A stretch of 22,698 nucleotides of DNA from JAQUGA01 sp964521105 (lineage in GTDB: Bacteria; Bacteroidota; Bacteroidia; Bacteroidales; WCHB1-69). Shown here in pieces: positions 1 through 8,789 of this stretch (the stretch's first letter is position 1; each line of letters opens with the position of its first letter). The notes beneath the pieces were generated by a model that saw nothing but the letters and a program-made list of their open reading frames with translations, did no database searches and had not been told where the DNA came from. Location of the stretch: assembly GCA_964521105.1 (NCBI GenBank), contig CAZFPO010000040.1, positions 1 through 22,698 on the forward strand, given 5' to 3'. Both the position numbers and the translations under genes were made by a program.

Positions 1-35
1 ATTAAGCACTAATTATTCGATTATGGGAAATTTAA

Positions 36-1286
36 TTACATATTAGTTAAATCTTCAATTTTTTTAATAATCTTTTGGCAATGATAGTCCCAATTATTTA
101 CTGAAATTTCTTCTTTCACAATTTTTTGAAATTCAACATTATTATTAAGGTTCAACGCAAAATCAATTTTTTTGATAAATTCTTCGGAACTATCAGCTAT
201 CAATACTGATTTGTACTTTCGACATTCTGCAATATTGGTGCTTACTACGGGCAAATTCATTGCTAAATACTCGAAAAGTTTTACAGGAGATATGGCATTA
301 GTAATTTCATTTACCAAAAAAGGCAATATTGCAACATCAAAAAAACGAGCATAAAAAGGTAATTCTCGATAGTTTTTTTTATCGAAAAAATAGATATTTG
401 GGAATAAATCCCATTTAAAGTCGTTAACACTCTGATCATAGTCAGGTCCAATCAACACAATATTTACATCTGGTAAACTATTCGAAACAAATTGAATTAA
501 TGAATAATCGATTTTCCATTTTGAAAAGATACCATAATAGCCAATTATTGGCTTTTTGTTATTTAAAATATCAATCAGGTCTATAGGAACTTGAGCATCA
601 TCACTAACGAAAAAATCATTTTCAAAAACAGCATTAGGAATTAATAAAGCATCCTTTCTTAAAAAAGATATTTCATCATAAAGCGAACTTGATGAAGCCA
701 TAACAATTTTTGCAATTTTCAACGACTTTTTATGCTCTTTTAGCATTTTTGAATTATAAAATGTTTGAATTTCAATTTTATCAATAAAGTCATAAATTAA
801 TTTGTAATTTTTAAAAAAATTGAGATAATACATATTAACTGTCCAATACATATAAATCCATGGGTTTTCCATTTTTCGTAGCAATCGAACACTTGAACAT
901 AAATAAAAATTTTTTTCGATTTGTTTAATGCCTTTTACTTTATCACCTTCAATATCGTGAGTTAAATAAAAAACAGTCCAGCCTGCATTACAGAAGGCTC
1001 TAGCCAGATGATGTGGTCGTTGCACCATATTATACCAACCAATTACTGGGAAAAAGATGACTATTTTTTCGTCTTTTCCAGAAATAAAAGGATTTTTACG
1101 AGGAAAGCCATAAAATCGCAAATAATGTGTTCCCAGCTTATATTCAATACGTTGTATAAAAACAGGAAATTTTGAAGTATACAAATGTAGTGGTCGAAGA
1201 ACAATATTGATTGAAATAATAAAACATTTTATTATAAAATTAATTGCAATAAAATATTTTTTTTTAATATGTACAATAAACCTCAT
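36..1286 (-). CDS. GT-B fold glycosyltransferase (family 4-like)
   Basis: Probable cytoplasmic glycosyltransferase that moves a sugar from a nucleotide-sugar donor in surface polysaccharide or glycolipid synthesis; the substrate cannot be told. The 416-residue protein has a basic, hydrophobic N-terminus (about residues 1-32) that may tether it to the membrane. The N-terminal Rossmann half opens at KIVIFFPVIGW (74-84), followed by QRPHHLARAF (89-98), a motif common in this type of transferase. The C-terminal half has GYYGIFSKW (249-257), VLIGP (277-281) and the donor-binding segment SPVKLFEYLAMNLPVVST (333-350), with the glutamate typical of GT4-like enzymes. I chose ATG at 1286 over a TTG one codon upstream. 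It lies 83 nt downstream of the Plug-like gene on the same strand and may be co-transcribed with it. Family is confident; acceptor and pathway are unknown. Confidence 0.85.
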   Translation of the reverse strand: MRFIVHIKKKYFIAINFIIKCFIISINIVLRPLHLYTSKFPVFIQRIEYKLGTHYLRFYGFPRKNPFISGKDEKIVIFFPVIGWYNMVQRPHHLARAFCNAGWTVFYLTHDIEGDKVKGIKQIEKNFYLCSSVRLLRKMENPWIYMYWTVNMYYLNFFKNYKLIYDFIDKIEIQTFYNSKMLKEHKKSLKIAKIVMASSSSLYDEISFLRKDALLIPNAVFENDFFVSDDAQVPIDLIDILNNKKPIIGYYGIFSKWKIDYSLIQFVSNSLPDVNIVLIGPDYDQSVNDFKWDLFPNIYFFDKKNYRELPFYARFFDVAILPFLVNEITNAISPVKLFEYLAMNLPVVSTNIAECRKYKSVLIADSSEEFIKKIDFALNLNNNVEFQKIVKEEISVNNWDYHCQKIIKKIEDLTNM

Positions 1287-1369
1287 CAAAACAAATTTTT
1301 CTATCTATTAATAATTACCTTATTAGTGCACATTGTGATGCTTTTTAAAAATATATATTTACATTAACC

Positions 1370-2632
1370 TTACTTTCTTTGTATCGAATTTGTTTGTTTT
1401 ACCGCAATTAATTTGTCGGCAATAGCTCCATCTTCGCGATAATAAACAAAAATAGTATAATCATTTTTTGTTTCCCAATGATTGCCTTCAATTCGAGAAA
1501 TATCGTTTGGTTTATTTTTATCATTTGGCACAAATAAATATTGATAATTATAATAACCTTGTTTTAATAAAATTGTTGAAAAATAACCTCCCGACTCTTT
1601 ATTATATAACATTTTAGCATAAGGCATAATTTTCCAATCGGTTAAACCACCAAAAACATAAATTTCACCATCTAAATAAGGATTTGCTGACTTTAAAAAG
1701 AAATTCACAAACACATACTCGCCTTGCAATTGGTCGTCCCAATCTTCGGTTTTAATTAAAAATTTCCCATTAATATCCGAGTTTGATTCATAGGCACCAT
1801 ATTGCTTACTTTTTGTTTCATATAACCACGCAACAACATCATTATTAACCGTTTGAATTCGTTCAACATTATCTAATTTATATTTAACACTTTTTATATC
1901 AAACGAGCGAAATTCACTTGCTCCATCAAAAACAATATTTCCGGTGTTTTCGTAATTTATTTGTTCGGTGCTTACCGACATTGGTTTAGGATTTGTTACC
2001 ATATTATCGCTCCTGCCGTTTTGTTTAATAACTACTTGAAGTCGATTCATTGCATTAATTGAATATCCCATTTTGCTTATACTAAAATTTAATTCTTGCT
2101 TGCTAAGTCGATCTTCGATATTAGTTGCACGGGCAAAATAGGCATTAACTATAACTTTGTTTTCGTATATATACAATTTACGAGTTAGCAATGGATTTTG
2201 GGGATTATCTTCGTAAACGATTAACATATAATTTCCTGATTTTGTGGGTTTTATATTTTGGTTTGGGAAGCTTAATTTATAATGAGTATATGGTCGCAAG
2301 GTATTTACCGAATAGGTAACATCGTTAATTGGTTCTTCGCTAAACGAATCAAAATACTCAATAGAAGATAATTCGCTAGGAGTCCAATCGGCATTACAAT
2401 GAACCAAGGTGTAATTTAAAAATGGATTTTTAGTGCCTAGTAAATCAAATGAAAGTTCTACAATATCTGATGAATTAAGTTCAATAATTGGGTAGGAAAT
2501 CGGATTTCCAACCCTAACGAAAGTTACCGAAGCAATATTGGAATTATAAACAGAATCGGGATTAATTGCGTTTAAATTTGTCAAATTAATAATGATAAAG
2601 CTTAATAAACAAAAATAATTTTTAATATACAT
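1370..2632 (-). CDS. Type IX secretion system Plug-like protein (DUF5103)
   Basis: Resembles the DUF5103/T9SS Plug family. In the T9SS this protein closes the periplasmic side of the SprA outer-membrane translocon when no substrate is passing. From the ATG at 2632 the protein has 420 residues, with a signal peptide (1-22, hydrophobic LLSFIIINLTNL, cleavage near NA). Family hallmarks are LVHCNADWTPSEL (76-88), IEYFDSF (91-97), YTHYKLSFPN (115-124), KSGNYMLIVYED (131-142) and KLYIYEN (152-158). A second beta-rich domain (about 300-412) has GEIYVFGGLTDW (322-333) and GYYNYQYLFVPN (359-370). A TTG eight codons upstream would extend the protein to 428 residues, but it gives a poorer signal peptide. 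The gene is divergent from nqrA, with a TATATTTG -7 box in the shared spacer. The family call is strong; the role in SprA gating is inferred from the family. Confidence 0.85.
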   Translation of the reverse strand: MYIKNYFCLLSFIIINLTNLNAINPDSVYNSNIASVTFVRVGNPISYPIIELNSSDIVELSFDLLGTKNPFLNYTLVHCNADWTPSELSSIEYFDSFSEEPINDVTYSVNTLRPYTHYKLSFPNQNIKPTKSGNYMLIVYEDNPQNPLLTRKLYIYENKVIVNAYFARATNIEDRLSKQELNFSISKMGYSINAMNRLQVVIKQNGRSDNMVTNPKPMSVSTEQINYENTGNIVFDGASEFRSFDIKSVKYKLDNVERIQTVNNDVVAWLYETKSKQYGAYESNSDINGKFLIKTEDWDDQLQGEYVFVNFFLKSANPYLDGEIYVFGGLTDWKIMPYAKMLYNKESGGYFSTILLKQGYYNYQYLFVPNDKNKPNDISRIEGNHWETKNDYTIFVYYREDGAIADKLIAVKQTNSIQRK

Positions 2633-2741
2633 ATTCGATTTTTTGAATTTATTCAACGGTTAATCAAAAAAAAATTATATTTACAGTCTATTTTATTTGT
2701 GAATTTGTGAACAATAAAAAAAATAACTTGTTTTGATAACG

Positions 2742-2756
2742 CAAATATACATTTTG
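2742..2756. promoter_or_regulatory. Overlapping divergent -7 promoter boxes for the Plug-like gene and nqrA
   Basis: On the minus strand 2742-2749 reads TATATTTG, a perfect Bacteroidota -7 box (TAnnTTTG) facing the Plug-like gene. On the plus strand 2748-2756 reads TACATTTTG, the same box with one extra T, with CTTG 17 nt upstream (2727-2730) as a possible -33 element for nqrA. The two boxes share the TA at 2748-2749. No clear -33 element is seen for the minus promoter. The boxes are read directly from sequence; promoter activity is inferred. Confidence 0.45.
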
Positions 2757-2800
2757 AATTGTATTAAAGATAAAAACCCGAAAAAAAAGCTACTAAAGAT

Positions 2801-4147
2801 ATGCCCGAAATCATAAAAATAAAAAAAGGCTTAAATTTAAGACTTAAAGGCAAAGCCCAAGAAGAGGTTTTAGATTTAGGAGTTAATGGATTTTTTGCCA
2901 TTAAACCCACCGATTTCACAAATATTACTCCCAAACTTTTGGTAAATGAAATGGACGAAGTTTATACAGGGACACCCTTATTTTATTCAAAAGCCGATTC
3001 TCGAATTAAATTTTGTTCACCAGTTAGTGGGAAGGTAAAAGAAATAATACGTGGTGAAAAAAGAAAGTTATTGGAAATAATTATTGAATCAGATGGAAAA
3101 CTAAACCCTATTGACAAAAAAAACTTTTCCGAACCATTACATCCAGAAGATATTTTACAAAACCTATTAGAAAAAGGATATTGGGCAGCAATACGTCAAC
3201 GCCCTTTTAACATTGTTGCAAACCCTGATGAAAAGCCCAAAGCAATTTTTATTTCGGGGTTTGACTCATCGCCACTTGCTCCCAATTATGAATTTATATT
3301 TTCTGGTCGTATTAAAGAAATTCAAAAAGGGATTGATGTTTTGAAAACATACACAAATACGACCATTCACTTTAGCCTTCACCAAACGTTAAATGGCGAA
3401 AATTCAATTTTTAAATCATTACAAAACGTTGAATTACACACCTTTTCGGGACCACACCCTTCGGGCAACATTGGCACACAAATCCATCACATTGACCCAA
3501 TAAACAAAGGAGATATTATTTGGACAATAAATTTGGCGGATATTGCAAATATTGGCGAATTCTATTTAACTGGCGAGCCCTGTTACAAAAAAACGATAGC
3601 AGTAGCCGGTTCCGAAACTGAAACAGCTAAATATTTCAACCTTATTTCGGGGGCATCCATTAAATCATTTTCAAAAAATATTGATTCCAACACACGAATA
3701 ATAAGTGGGAATGTGCTTACAGGGACAAATGTTGGAATGAATGGTTATTTGGGCTATTACGAAAACATGGTTACAATAATTCCTGAGGGCGACTATTACG
3801 AATTTTTTGGCTGGATGATGCCAGGTTTTAATAAATTAAGTTTATCTCGCACATTTTGGTCGTGGTTAACTCCAAATAAGGAATACAATGTTGACACTAA
3901 TTATCATGGAGAACTTAGAAACTTTGTTGTAACTGGTCAATACGAAAAAGTATTTCCATGGGATATTATGCCACAACAACTTATAAAATCGATGATTGTA
4001 AAAGATTATGATTTAATGGAAAAACTAGGTATTTTAGAAGTTGCCGAAGAAGATTTTGCATTATGCGAATTTGTTTGTACTTCAAAAATTGAACTACAAG
4101 AAATTGTGCGTCAAAGCATTAATGATTATATTAAAGAAATGGTTTAA
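2801..4147 (+). CDS. nqrA: Na+-translocating NADH:quinone reductase subunit A
   Basis: Cytoplasmic peripheral subunit of the Na+-NQR complex, which oxidises NADH, reduces quinone and pumps Na+ out. NqrA lies at the quinone side of the complex and contacts NqrB. The length of 448 residues matches the family. There is no signal peptide or membrane helix. Recognisable blocks are the N-terminal IKKGLNLRLKGKAQ (7-20), the lipoyl-like FCSPVSGKVKEI (71-82), RQRPFNIVANPDEKPKAIFI (132-151) and SGPHPSGNIGTQIHHIDP (216-233), which corresponds to the GxHPxGxxGTHIHxxDP block of other NqrA proteins. It is the first gene of a complete A-F operon, 23 nt ahead of nqrB. The ATG start follows an A-rich leader with no clear Shine-Dalgarno sequence, which is usual in Bacteroidota. 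Confidence 0.96.
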   Translation: MPEIIKIKKGLNLRLKGKAQEEVLDLGVNGFFAIKPTDFTNITPKLLVNEMDEVYTGTPLFYSKADSRIKFCSPVSGKVKEIIRGEKRKLLEIIIESDGKLNPIDKKNFSEPLHPEDILQNLLEKGYWAAIRQRPFNIVANPDEKPKAIFISGFDSSPLAPNYEFIFSGRIKEIQKGIDVLKTYTNTTIHFSLHQTLNGENSIFKSLQNVELHTFSGPHPSGNIGTQIHHIDPINKGDIIWTINLADIANIGEFYLTGEPCYKKTIAVAGSETETAKYFNLISGASIKSFSKNIDSNTRIISGNVLTGTNVGMNGYLGYYENMVTIIPEGDYYEFFGWMMPGFNKLSLSRTFWSWLTPNKEYNVDTNYHGELRNFVVTGQYEKVFPWDIMPQQLIKSMIVKDYDLMEKLGILEVAEEDFALCEFVCTSKIELQEIVRQSINDYIKEMV

Positions 4148-4170
4148 ACGATATTAATTATCAAATACAG

Positions 4171-5319
4171 ATGAAAGCAGTAAGAGATATTATAGACAAA
4201 ATGAAACCCACTTTTAACAAAGGTGGAAAACTCTACTTTTTACACTCTACTTTCGAAGCTTTTGAAACCTTCTTTTTTGTACCCAACCATGTTACAAAAA
4301 AAGGCTCTCACATTCGCGATGGAATAGATTTAAAACGCACGATGATAGTGGTTGTGTTGGCATTGATGCCTGCCTTGATGTTTGGAATTTACAATGTGGG
4401 ATATCAGCATTTTTTATCACAAGGCATTCAAGCTAGTTTTTGGGAAATGGTTTTCTATGGTTTTTTAAAAGTATTTCCAATTATAGTAGTATCCTATGTT
4501 TCGTGTTTAGCCGTTGAATTTACTGCCGCTCAAATAAATGGGCATACCATAAACGAGGGAGTTTTAGTAACCGGTATGTTAATCCCATTGGTAATGCCAC
4601 CTGATATTCCATTGTGGATGGTTGCAGTAGCTTCGGTATTCTCTATAATTTTTGCCAAAGAAATTTTTGGTGGCACAGGAATGAACTTTTTAAATCCAGC
4701 ATTGGTAGCACGAGCTTTTATCTTTTTTGCTTACCCTGCATCAATTACTGGCGATAAAGTATGGATAGCCGATAAAGCAGACGCATTTTCCGGAGCAACT
4801 CCTCTAGGATTGTCTGCAGCAGAACAATTTGATAAATTACCAGATATGCAATCGATGTTTTATGGTTTTATACCTGGAAGTATAGGGGAAACTTCAAAAA
4901 TTGCCATATTATTAGGAGCAATTATATTAATTTATACTGGCATCGGAAGTTTTCGCATTATGATTTCGGGAGTGATTGGATTGATAGCAACAGGATTACT
5001 ATTCAACGCACTTGGCTCAAATACATACATGCAAATACCCGCTTATGAGCATTTACTCTTTGGAGGATTTTTATTTGGCATTGTATTCATGGCAACCGAT
5101 CCAGTTTCTGCTTCCCAAACCCCTACCGGAAAAATTATTTATGGCTTTTTCATTGGGGTATTTACAATGATGGTTAGGGTAGTAAACCCAGCATACCCCG
5201 AAGGCACAATGCTAGCCATTTTATTAATGAATGTTTTTGCACCGCTCATTGATTATTTTGTTGTGGAATCAAACATAAAAAGGCGATTAAAAAGAGTAAA
5301 AGCCATTGTAAAATCTTAA
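4171..5319 (+). CDS. nqrB: Na+-translocating NADH:quinone reductase subunit B
   Basis: Multi-pass inner-membrane subunit of Na+-NQR that carries a covalently bound FMN and riboflavin and takes part in the Na+ path. The 382-residue protein has hydrophobic helices from about residue 56 onward. The FMN attachment motif SGAT is at 207-210, so Thr210 should be the flavinylated residue by family knowledge. NPALVARAF (175-183) is another family signature, as is the loop GHTINEGVLVTGMLIPLVMP (124-143). The N-terminal cytoplasmic segment (1-55) is characteristic of NqrB and distinguishes it from RnfD. It sits between nqrA and nqrC with 11 nt to nqrC. The flavin transferase ApbE needed for FMN attachment is not encoded in this window. 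Confidence 0.97.
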   Translation: MKAVRDIIDKMKPTFNKGGKLYFLHSTFEAFETFFFVPNHVTKKGSHIRDGIDLKRTMIVVVLALMPALMFGIYNVGYQHFLSQGIQASFWEMVFYGFLKVFPIIVVSYVSCLAVEFTAAQINGHTINEGVLVTGMLIPLVMPPDIPLWMVAVASVFSIIFAKEIFGGTGMNFLNPALVARAFIFFAYPASITGDKVWIADKADAFSGATPLGLSAAEQFDKLPDMQSMFYGFIPGSIGETSKIAILLGAIILIYTGIGSFRIMISGVIGLIATGLLFNALGSNTYMQIPAYEHLLFGGFLFGIVFMATDPVSASQTPTGKIIYGFFIGVFTMMVRVVNPAYPEGTMLAILLMNVFAPLIDYFVVESNIKRRLKRVKAIVKS

Positions 5320-5330
5320 AAACAAAAATT

Positions 5331-6080
5331 ATGTTCAGCAATAGATATATTTTTATTTATTCTTCGGTTATGGTTGTATTAGTTGCTATACTTTTAGCAC
5401 TAGCAGCAACATTATTAAAACCAGCCCAAGAAAACAACATCAAAATTGAAAAAATGCAACAAATATTAAAATCGACTAATATTGTTGCTGATGTGAATCA
5501 AGCTATTCCTTTTTACGAAAAGTATATCACCAATGAGTTAGTAATTGATCAAGAGGGGAATGTTTTATCGGATTATTCAAAAGGATCTTTTATAAAGGGA
5601 AACGAAAGAGCATTTGATATAAATTTAAAAGAAGAACTTAAAAAATTAGATGAAAATTCCACCACAAAAAAACCGATTCATCTGCCACTATTTATAATGG
5701 TAAACGATAACAAAGACACCTTATTTGTAATACCACTTTATGGCAAAGGTTTATGGGGTCCAATTTGGGGTAATATTTCGTTTAAAAGTGATAAAAACAC
5801 GGTTGCCGGTGTAACTTTTGGACACAAAGGTGAAACTCCTGGTTTAGGTGCCGAAATTTCTGAATCGAAGTTTCAAGAAGAATTTTTTGGCAAACAAATT
5901 TTCAACGAAAAAGGAGAATTTGTCTCCATTAAAGTAATTAAAGGTGGTGTGAAAAATAGTTCAATAAATCCAATATACGGCGTTGATGCCATTTCGGGAG
6001 GAACCATTACCAGTAACGGTGTAAACGAAATGCTTAACCATTGCTTAAAAAATTATATACCATTTTTCAAAAAACAATAA
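5331..6080 (+). CDS. nqrC: Na+-translocating NADH:quinone reductase subunit C
   Basis: Subunit with a single N-terminal membrane helix (about 8-29) and a periplasmic FMN-binding domain that passes electrons within Na+-NQR. It has 249 residues. Family motifs are YGKGLWGPIWG (137-147), HKGETPGLGAEI (165-176) and the flavin attachment motif DAISGGTITS (219-228), in which Thr225 is the expected covalent FMN site. The second position after Ser is Gly rather than the commoner Ala (SGGT instead of SGAT). The stop codon lies two bases before the nqrD ATG, so the two are probably translationally coupled. Confidence 0.96.
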   Translation: MFSNRYIFIYSSVMVVLVAILLALAATLLKPAQENNIKIEKMQQILKSTNIVADVNQAIPFYEKYITNELVIDQEGNVLSDYSKGSFIKGNERAFDINLKEELKKLDENSTTKKPIHLPLFIMVNDNKDTLFVIPLYGKGLWGPIWGNISFKSDKNTVAGVTFGHKGETPGLGAEISESKFQEEFFGKQIFNEKGEFVSIKVIKGGVKNSSINPIYGVDAISGGTITSNGVNEMLNHCLKNYIPFFKKQ

Positions 6081-6082
6081 AT

Positions 6083-6730
6083 ATGAGCACATCAAATAAC
6101 TCCTTATTTTCTGCGGCAAATCGGAAATTACTTTTCGGACCACTTAATATGAACAATCCTATTACTGTTCAAGTGTTGGGTATTTGTTCGGCATTAGCAG
6201 TAACTGCTCAAATGAAGCCAGCATTTGTAATGGCACTATCTGTTACGGTGGTTACCGCATTTTCAAACTTCATAATTTCACTTTTGCGAAACACCATTCC
6301 CCCAAGAATCAGAATAATTGTACAGTTGGTTGTTATAGCAGCCTTAGTTATTATAGTTGACCAAATATTAAAAGCTTATGTTTACGATGTTAGCAAACAG
6401 TTGTCGGTATTTGTAGGGTTAATTATTACAAATTGCATCTTAATGGGACGTTTAGAGGCTTTTGCAATGGCTAACAAGCCGTTGCCTTCGTTTATTGATG
6501 GAATTGGAAACGGATTAGGATATGGTATGATATTAATGATTGTTTCGTTTATTCGTGAATTATTCGGTTCGGGTTCAATTTGGGGTTTTAAAGTAATACC
6601 CCAAGCCTTTTACGATGTTGGATACCGCGACAACGGATTTATGATATTACCACCAATGGCATTAATTATTGTTGGAGTAATAATTTGGATTCAACGCTCT
6701 TATTCTAAAGAATTGACTGAAAAAGATTAA
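6083..6730 (+). CDS. nqrD: Na+-translocating NADH:quinone reductase subunit D
   Basis: Integral membrane subunit of Na+-NQR with about six helices. It pairs with NqrE, and the two together bind a membrane-embedded iron-sulfur centre through conserved cysteines. I start it at the ATG at 6083 (215 residues). A TTG at 6041 is in frame but would overlap the nqrC end and add 14 residues with no family support. The conserved cysteines are visible at Cys35 (LGICSALAV) and Cys118 (TNCILMGR). Other signatures are FGPLNMNNPITVQ (18-30) and FIDGIGNGLGYG (137-148). It is two bases after nqrC and 19 nt before nqrE. Confidence 0.95.
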   Translation: MSTSNNSLFSAANRKLLFGPLNMNNPITVQVLGICSALAVTAQMKPAFVMALSVTVVTAFSNFIISLLRNTIPPRIRIIVQLVVIAALVIIVDQILKAYVYDVSKQLSVFVGLIITNCILMGRLEAFAMANKPLPSFIDGIGNGLGYGMILMIVSFIRELFGSGSIWGFKVIPQAFYDVGYRDNGFMILPPMALIIVGVIIWIQRSYSKELTEKD

Positions 6731-6749
6731 TGGATTTAAAATTCAAACA

Positions 6750-7367
6750 ATGGAAAATTTAATAAATATATTTGTCAAATCGGTTTTTATCGATAATATG
6801 GTTTTTGCATATTTTTTAGGAATGTGCTCATTTTTAGCAGTATCAAAAACGGTAAAAACATCGATGGGTTTAGGTGTAGCTGTAGTTTTTGTTATGCTAA
6901 TTACTGTTCCCCTAAATTTTTTAATGGAAAAATATCTTCTTAAAGCGGGAGCTCTATCATGGCTAGGCAGTGATTATGCTGACATGGATTTAAGTTTTTT
7001 AAGTTTCATCATGTTTATCGCCGTAATTGCATCAATGGTTCAGTTAGTTGAAATGATTGTTGAAAAGTTTTCTCCAGCTTTATATTCATCACTAGGAATA
7101 TTTTTGCCATTAATTGCTGTTAATTGTGCCATTTTAGGAGGCTCTCTTTTTATGCAAGAACGTGAATACACAAATGTTGCCGAAGCCACAGTTTTTGGTT
7201 TAGGTTCTGGATTTGGCTGGATGATAGCCATTGTAACCATTGCTGCCATTCGCGAAAAACTAAAATATTCCAATATTCCTGCACCATTAAAAGGATTAGG
7301 AATAACATTCATCATTACAGGTTTGATGGCAATAGCATTTATGAGCTTTTTAGGTATTAAATTATAA
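6750..7367 (+). CDS. nqrE: Na+-translocating NADH:quinone reductase subunit E
   Basis: Integral membrane subunit of Na+-NQR, homologous to NqrD but inverted in topology, sharing the intramembrane iron-sulfur site. The 205-residue protein has about six hydrophobic helices. Conserved cysteines appear at Cys26 (FLGMCSFLAVSK) and Cys126 (AVNCAILGG), in the same half-repeat pattern as NqrD. The ATG at 6750 gives the usual N-terminus MENLINIFVKSVFIDNMVFA. nqrF starts 12 nt downstream. An open frame on the opposite strand here is only a shadow of this gene. Confidence 0.96.
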   Translation: MENLINIFVKSVFIDNMVFAYFLGMCSFLAVSKTVKTSMGLGVAVVFVMLITVPLNFLMEKYLLKAGALSWLGSDYADMDLSFLSFIMFIAVIASMVQLVEMIVEKFSPALYSSLGIFLPLIAVNCAILGGSLFMQEREYTNVAEATVFGLGSGFGWMIAIVTIAAIREKLKYSNIPAPLKGLGITFIITGLMAIAFMSFLGIKL

Positions 7368-7379
7368 AACAATAAACCT

Positions 7380-8627
7380 ATGGGACTTACAACTATAATA
7401 CTTTTAAGTGTAACAATTTTTTTGGCAACTATTATTTTGTTGGTAGCCATATTACTTTATGCCCGAACTAAATTAGTGGCTCAAGGAGAGGTGAAAATTA
7501 CCATTAATGAAGATAAAGTTATTAATGTTCAACCTGGTTCAACCCTTTTATCAACCCTTGCTGAGCAAAAAATATTTTTACCTTCGGCGTGTGGTGGCGG
7601 TGGCACTTGTGCCATGTGTAAATGTCAGGTTATTGAAGGTGGCGGAGATATTTTACCAACCGAAACCGGACACATTAATCGCAAATTACAAAAAGACCAT
7701 TGGCGTTTGGGTTGCCAAGTTAAAGTGAAAAACGATTTAAAAATTGAAATTCCCAAGGAAATTTTTGGAATTAAAAAATGGGAATGTGAAGTAGTTTCTA
7801 ATAATAATGTAGCCACGTTTATAAAAGAATTTGTAGTAAAATTACCCGAAGGTGAAACGCTTGATTTTGAATCGGGAGGATATGTTCAAATTGACGTTCC
7901 TGCTTGTGAAGTTGATTTTTCAAAAGATATTGATGTACAAGAAGAGTATCGCCAAGATTGGAACGAGATGAAAATTTGGGATTTAAAAATGAAAAACAAT
8001 GAACCAATTTTCAGAGCCTATTCCATGGCAAACCATCCTGCCGAAGGGAATATTGTGATGCTTAATATTCGTATAGCAACCCCACCATGGGACAACAAGA
8101 AAAAAGCGTTTATGAATGTAAATCCTGGAATTTGCTCTTCATACATTTTTTCACGAAAACCTGGTGATAAAGTTACTGTTTCGGGACCTTACGGTGAATT
8201 TCATATTAAAAAAACCAAAAACGAAATGGTTTACATTGGTGGTGGCGCCGGAATGGCTCCATTACGTTCGCAAATCTTCCATCTTTTTCAAACCGAAAAA
8301 ACCGACCGAAAAGTATCCTATTGGTACGGGGCTAGGTCACTTAGGGAAGTCTTTTATGAAGAAGAATTTAGAGCCATTGAAAAGGAATTTCCAAATTTCA
8401 AATTTAATTTAGCCCTTTCACAAGCTCTCCCCGAAGATAATTGGACAGGTTTAAAAGGTTTTATCCATCAGGTAGTTTTGGAAAATTATTTAAAAAATCA
8501 TCCCGAACCTGAAGAAATTGAATATTACCTTTGTGGACCACCAATTATGAATGAATCGGTGTTTAAAATGCTTGATAATTTAGGCGTACCCAAAGAGAAT
8601 ATCGCTTTTGATGATTTTGGAGGGTAA
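7380..8627 (+). CDS. nqrF: Na+-translocating NADH:quinone reductase subunit F (NADH dehydrogenase/ferredoxin subunit)
   Basis: Electron entry subunit of Na+-NQR: it oxidises NADH through FAD and passes electrons to a [2Fe-2S] cluster. The 415 residues fall in three parts. One membrane helix is at about 5-28. A plant-type ferredoxin domain has cluster ligands Cys71, Cys77, Cys80 and Cys112 (CGGGGTCAMC, then LGCQV). A ferredoxin-NADP reductase-like module has the FAD motif RAYSMA (212-217), the nucleotide loop GGGAGMAPLRS (287-297) and CGPPIM (385-390), and ends in DDFGG as expected of NqrF. All key residues are present, so the enzyme should be active. It is the last gene of the operon; no clear terminator is visible between it and mreB. 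Confidence 0.97.
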   Translation: MGLTTIILLSVTIFLATIILLVAILLYARTKLVAQGEVKITINEDKVINVQPGSTLLSTLAEQKIFLPSACGGGGTCAMCKCQVIEGGGDILPTETGHINRKLQKDHWRLGCQVKVKNDLKIEIPKEIFGIKKWECEVVSNNNVATFIKEFVVKLPEGETLDFESGGYVQIDVPACEVDFSKDIDVQEEYRQDWNEMKIWDLKMKNNEPIFRAYSMANHPAEGNIVMLNIRIATPPWDNKKKAFMNVNPGICSSYIFSRKPGDKVTVSGPYGEFHIKKTKNEMVYIGGGAGMAPLRSQIFHLFQTEKTDRKVSYWYGARSLREVFYEEEFRAIEKEFPNFKFNLALSQALPEDNWTGLKGFIHQVVLENYLKNHPEPEEIEYYLCGPPIMNESVFKMLDNLGVPKENIAFDDFGG

Positions 8628-8734
8628 CATTTTATATTTTTCGATAATAAATTTTCGCCAAAAAGAACTAACCCTTAGTATATACGATTAATTTGCTATC
8701 GACACATAGCAAGCAGAACAATTTATATACAAAG

Positions 8735-8758
8735 CGAAACTTTAACGTTAATCTTTCG
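8735..8758. promoter_or_regulatory. 24-bp interrupted palindrome upstream of mreB (candidate operator)
   Basis: The core TTAACGTTAA (8742-8751) is a perfect 10-bp palindrome. Two mismatched pairs follow on each side, then matching outer arms CGAAA (8735-8739) and TTTCG (8754-8758). It lies about 50-75 nt upstream of the predicted mreB -7 box. The symmetry is read directly; use as a dimeric regulator site is inferred. Confidence 0.4.
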
Positions 8759-8789
8759 TAAAACGCAATATTGCAAAGTTAAATCAAAG

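Noticed and set aside
6041..6082. Upstream TTG start for nqrD
   Set aside because: It would overlap nqrC and add residues not seen in NqrD proteins; the ATG at 6083 gives the usual length.
7040..7450. A 136-codon open frame on the minus strand opposite nqrE
   Set aside because: It lies wholly over nqrE and the nqrF start, whose family assignments are certain, and its translation looks like a reverse-strand shadow.
8628..8734. A terminator for the nqr operon
   Set aside because: I saw no stable hairpin followed by a T-run between nqrF and mreB, so I cannot support one; termination may be by another route.
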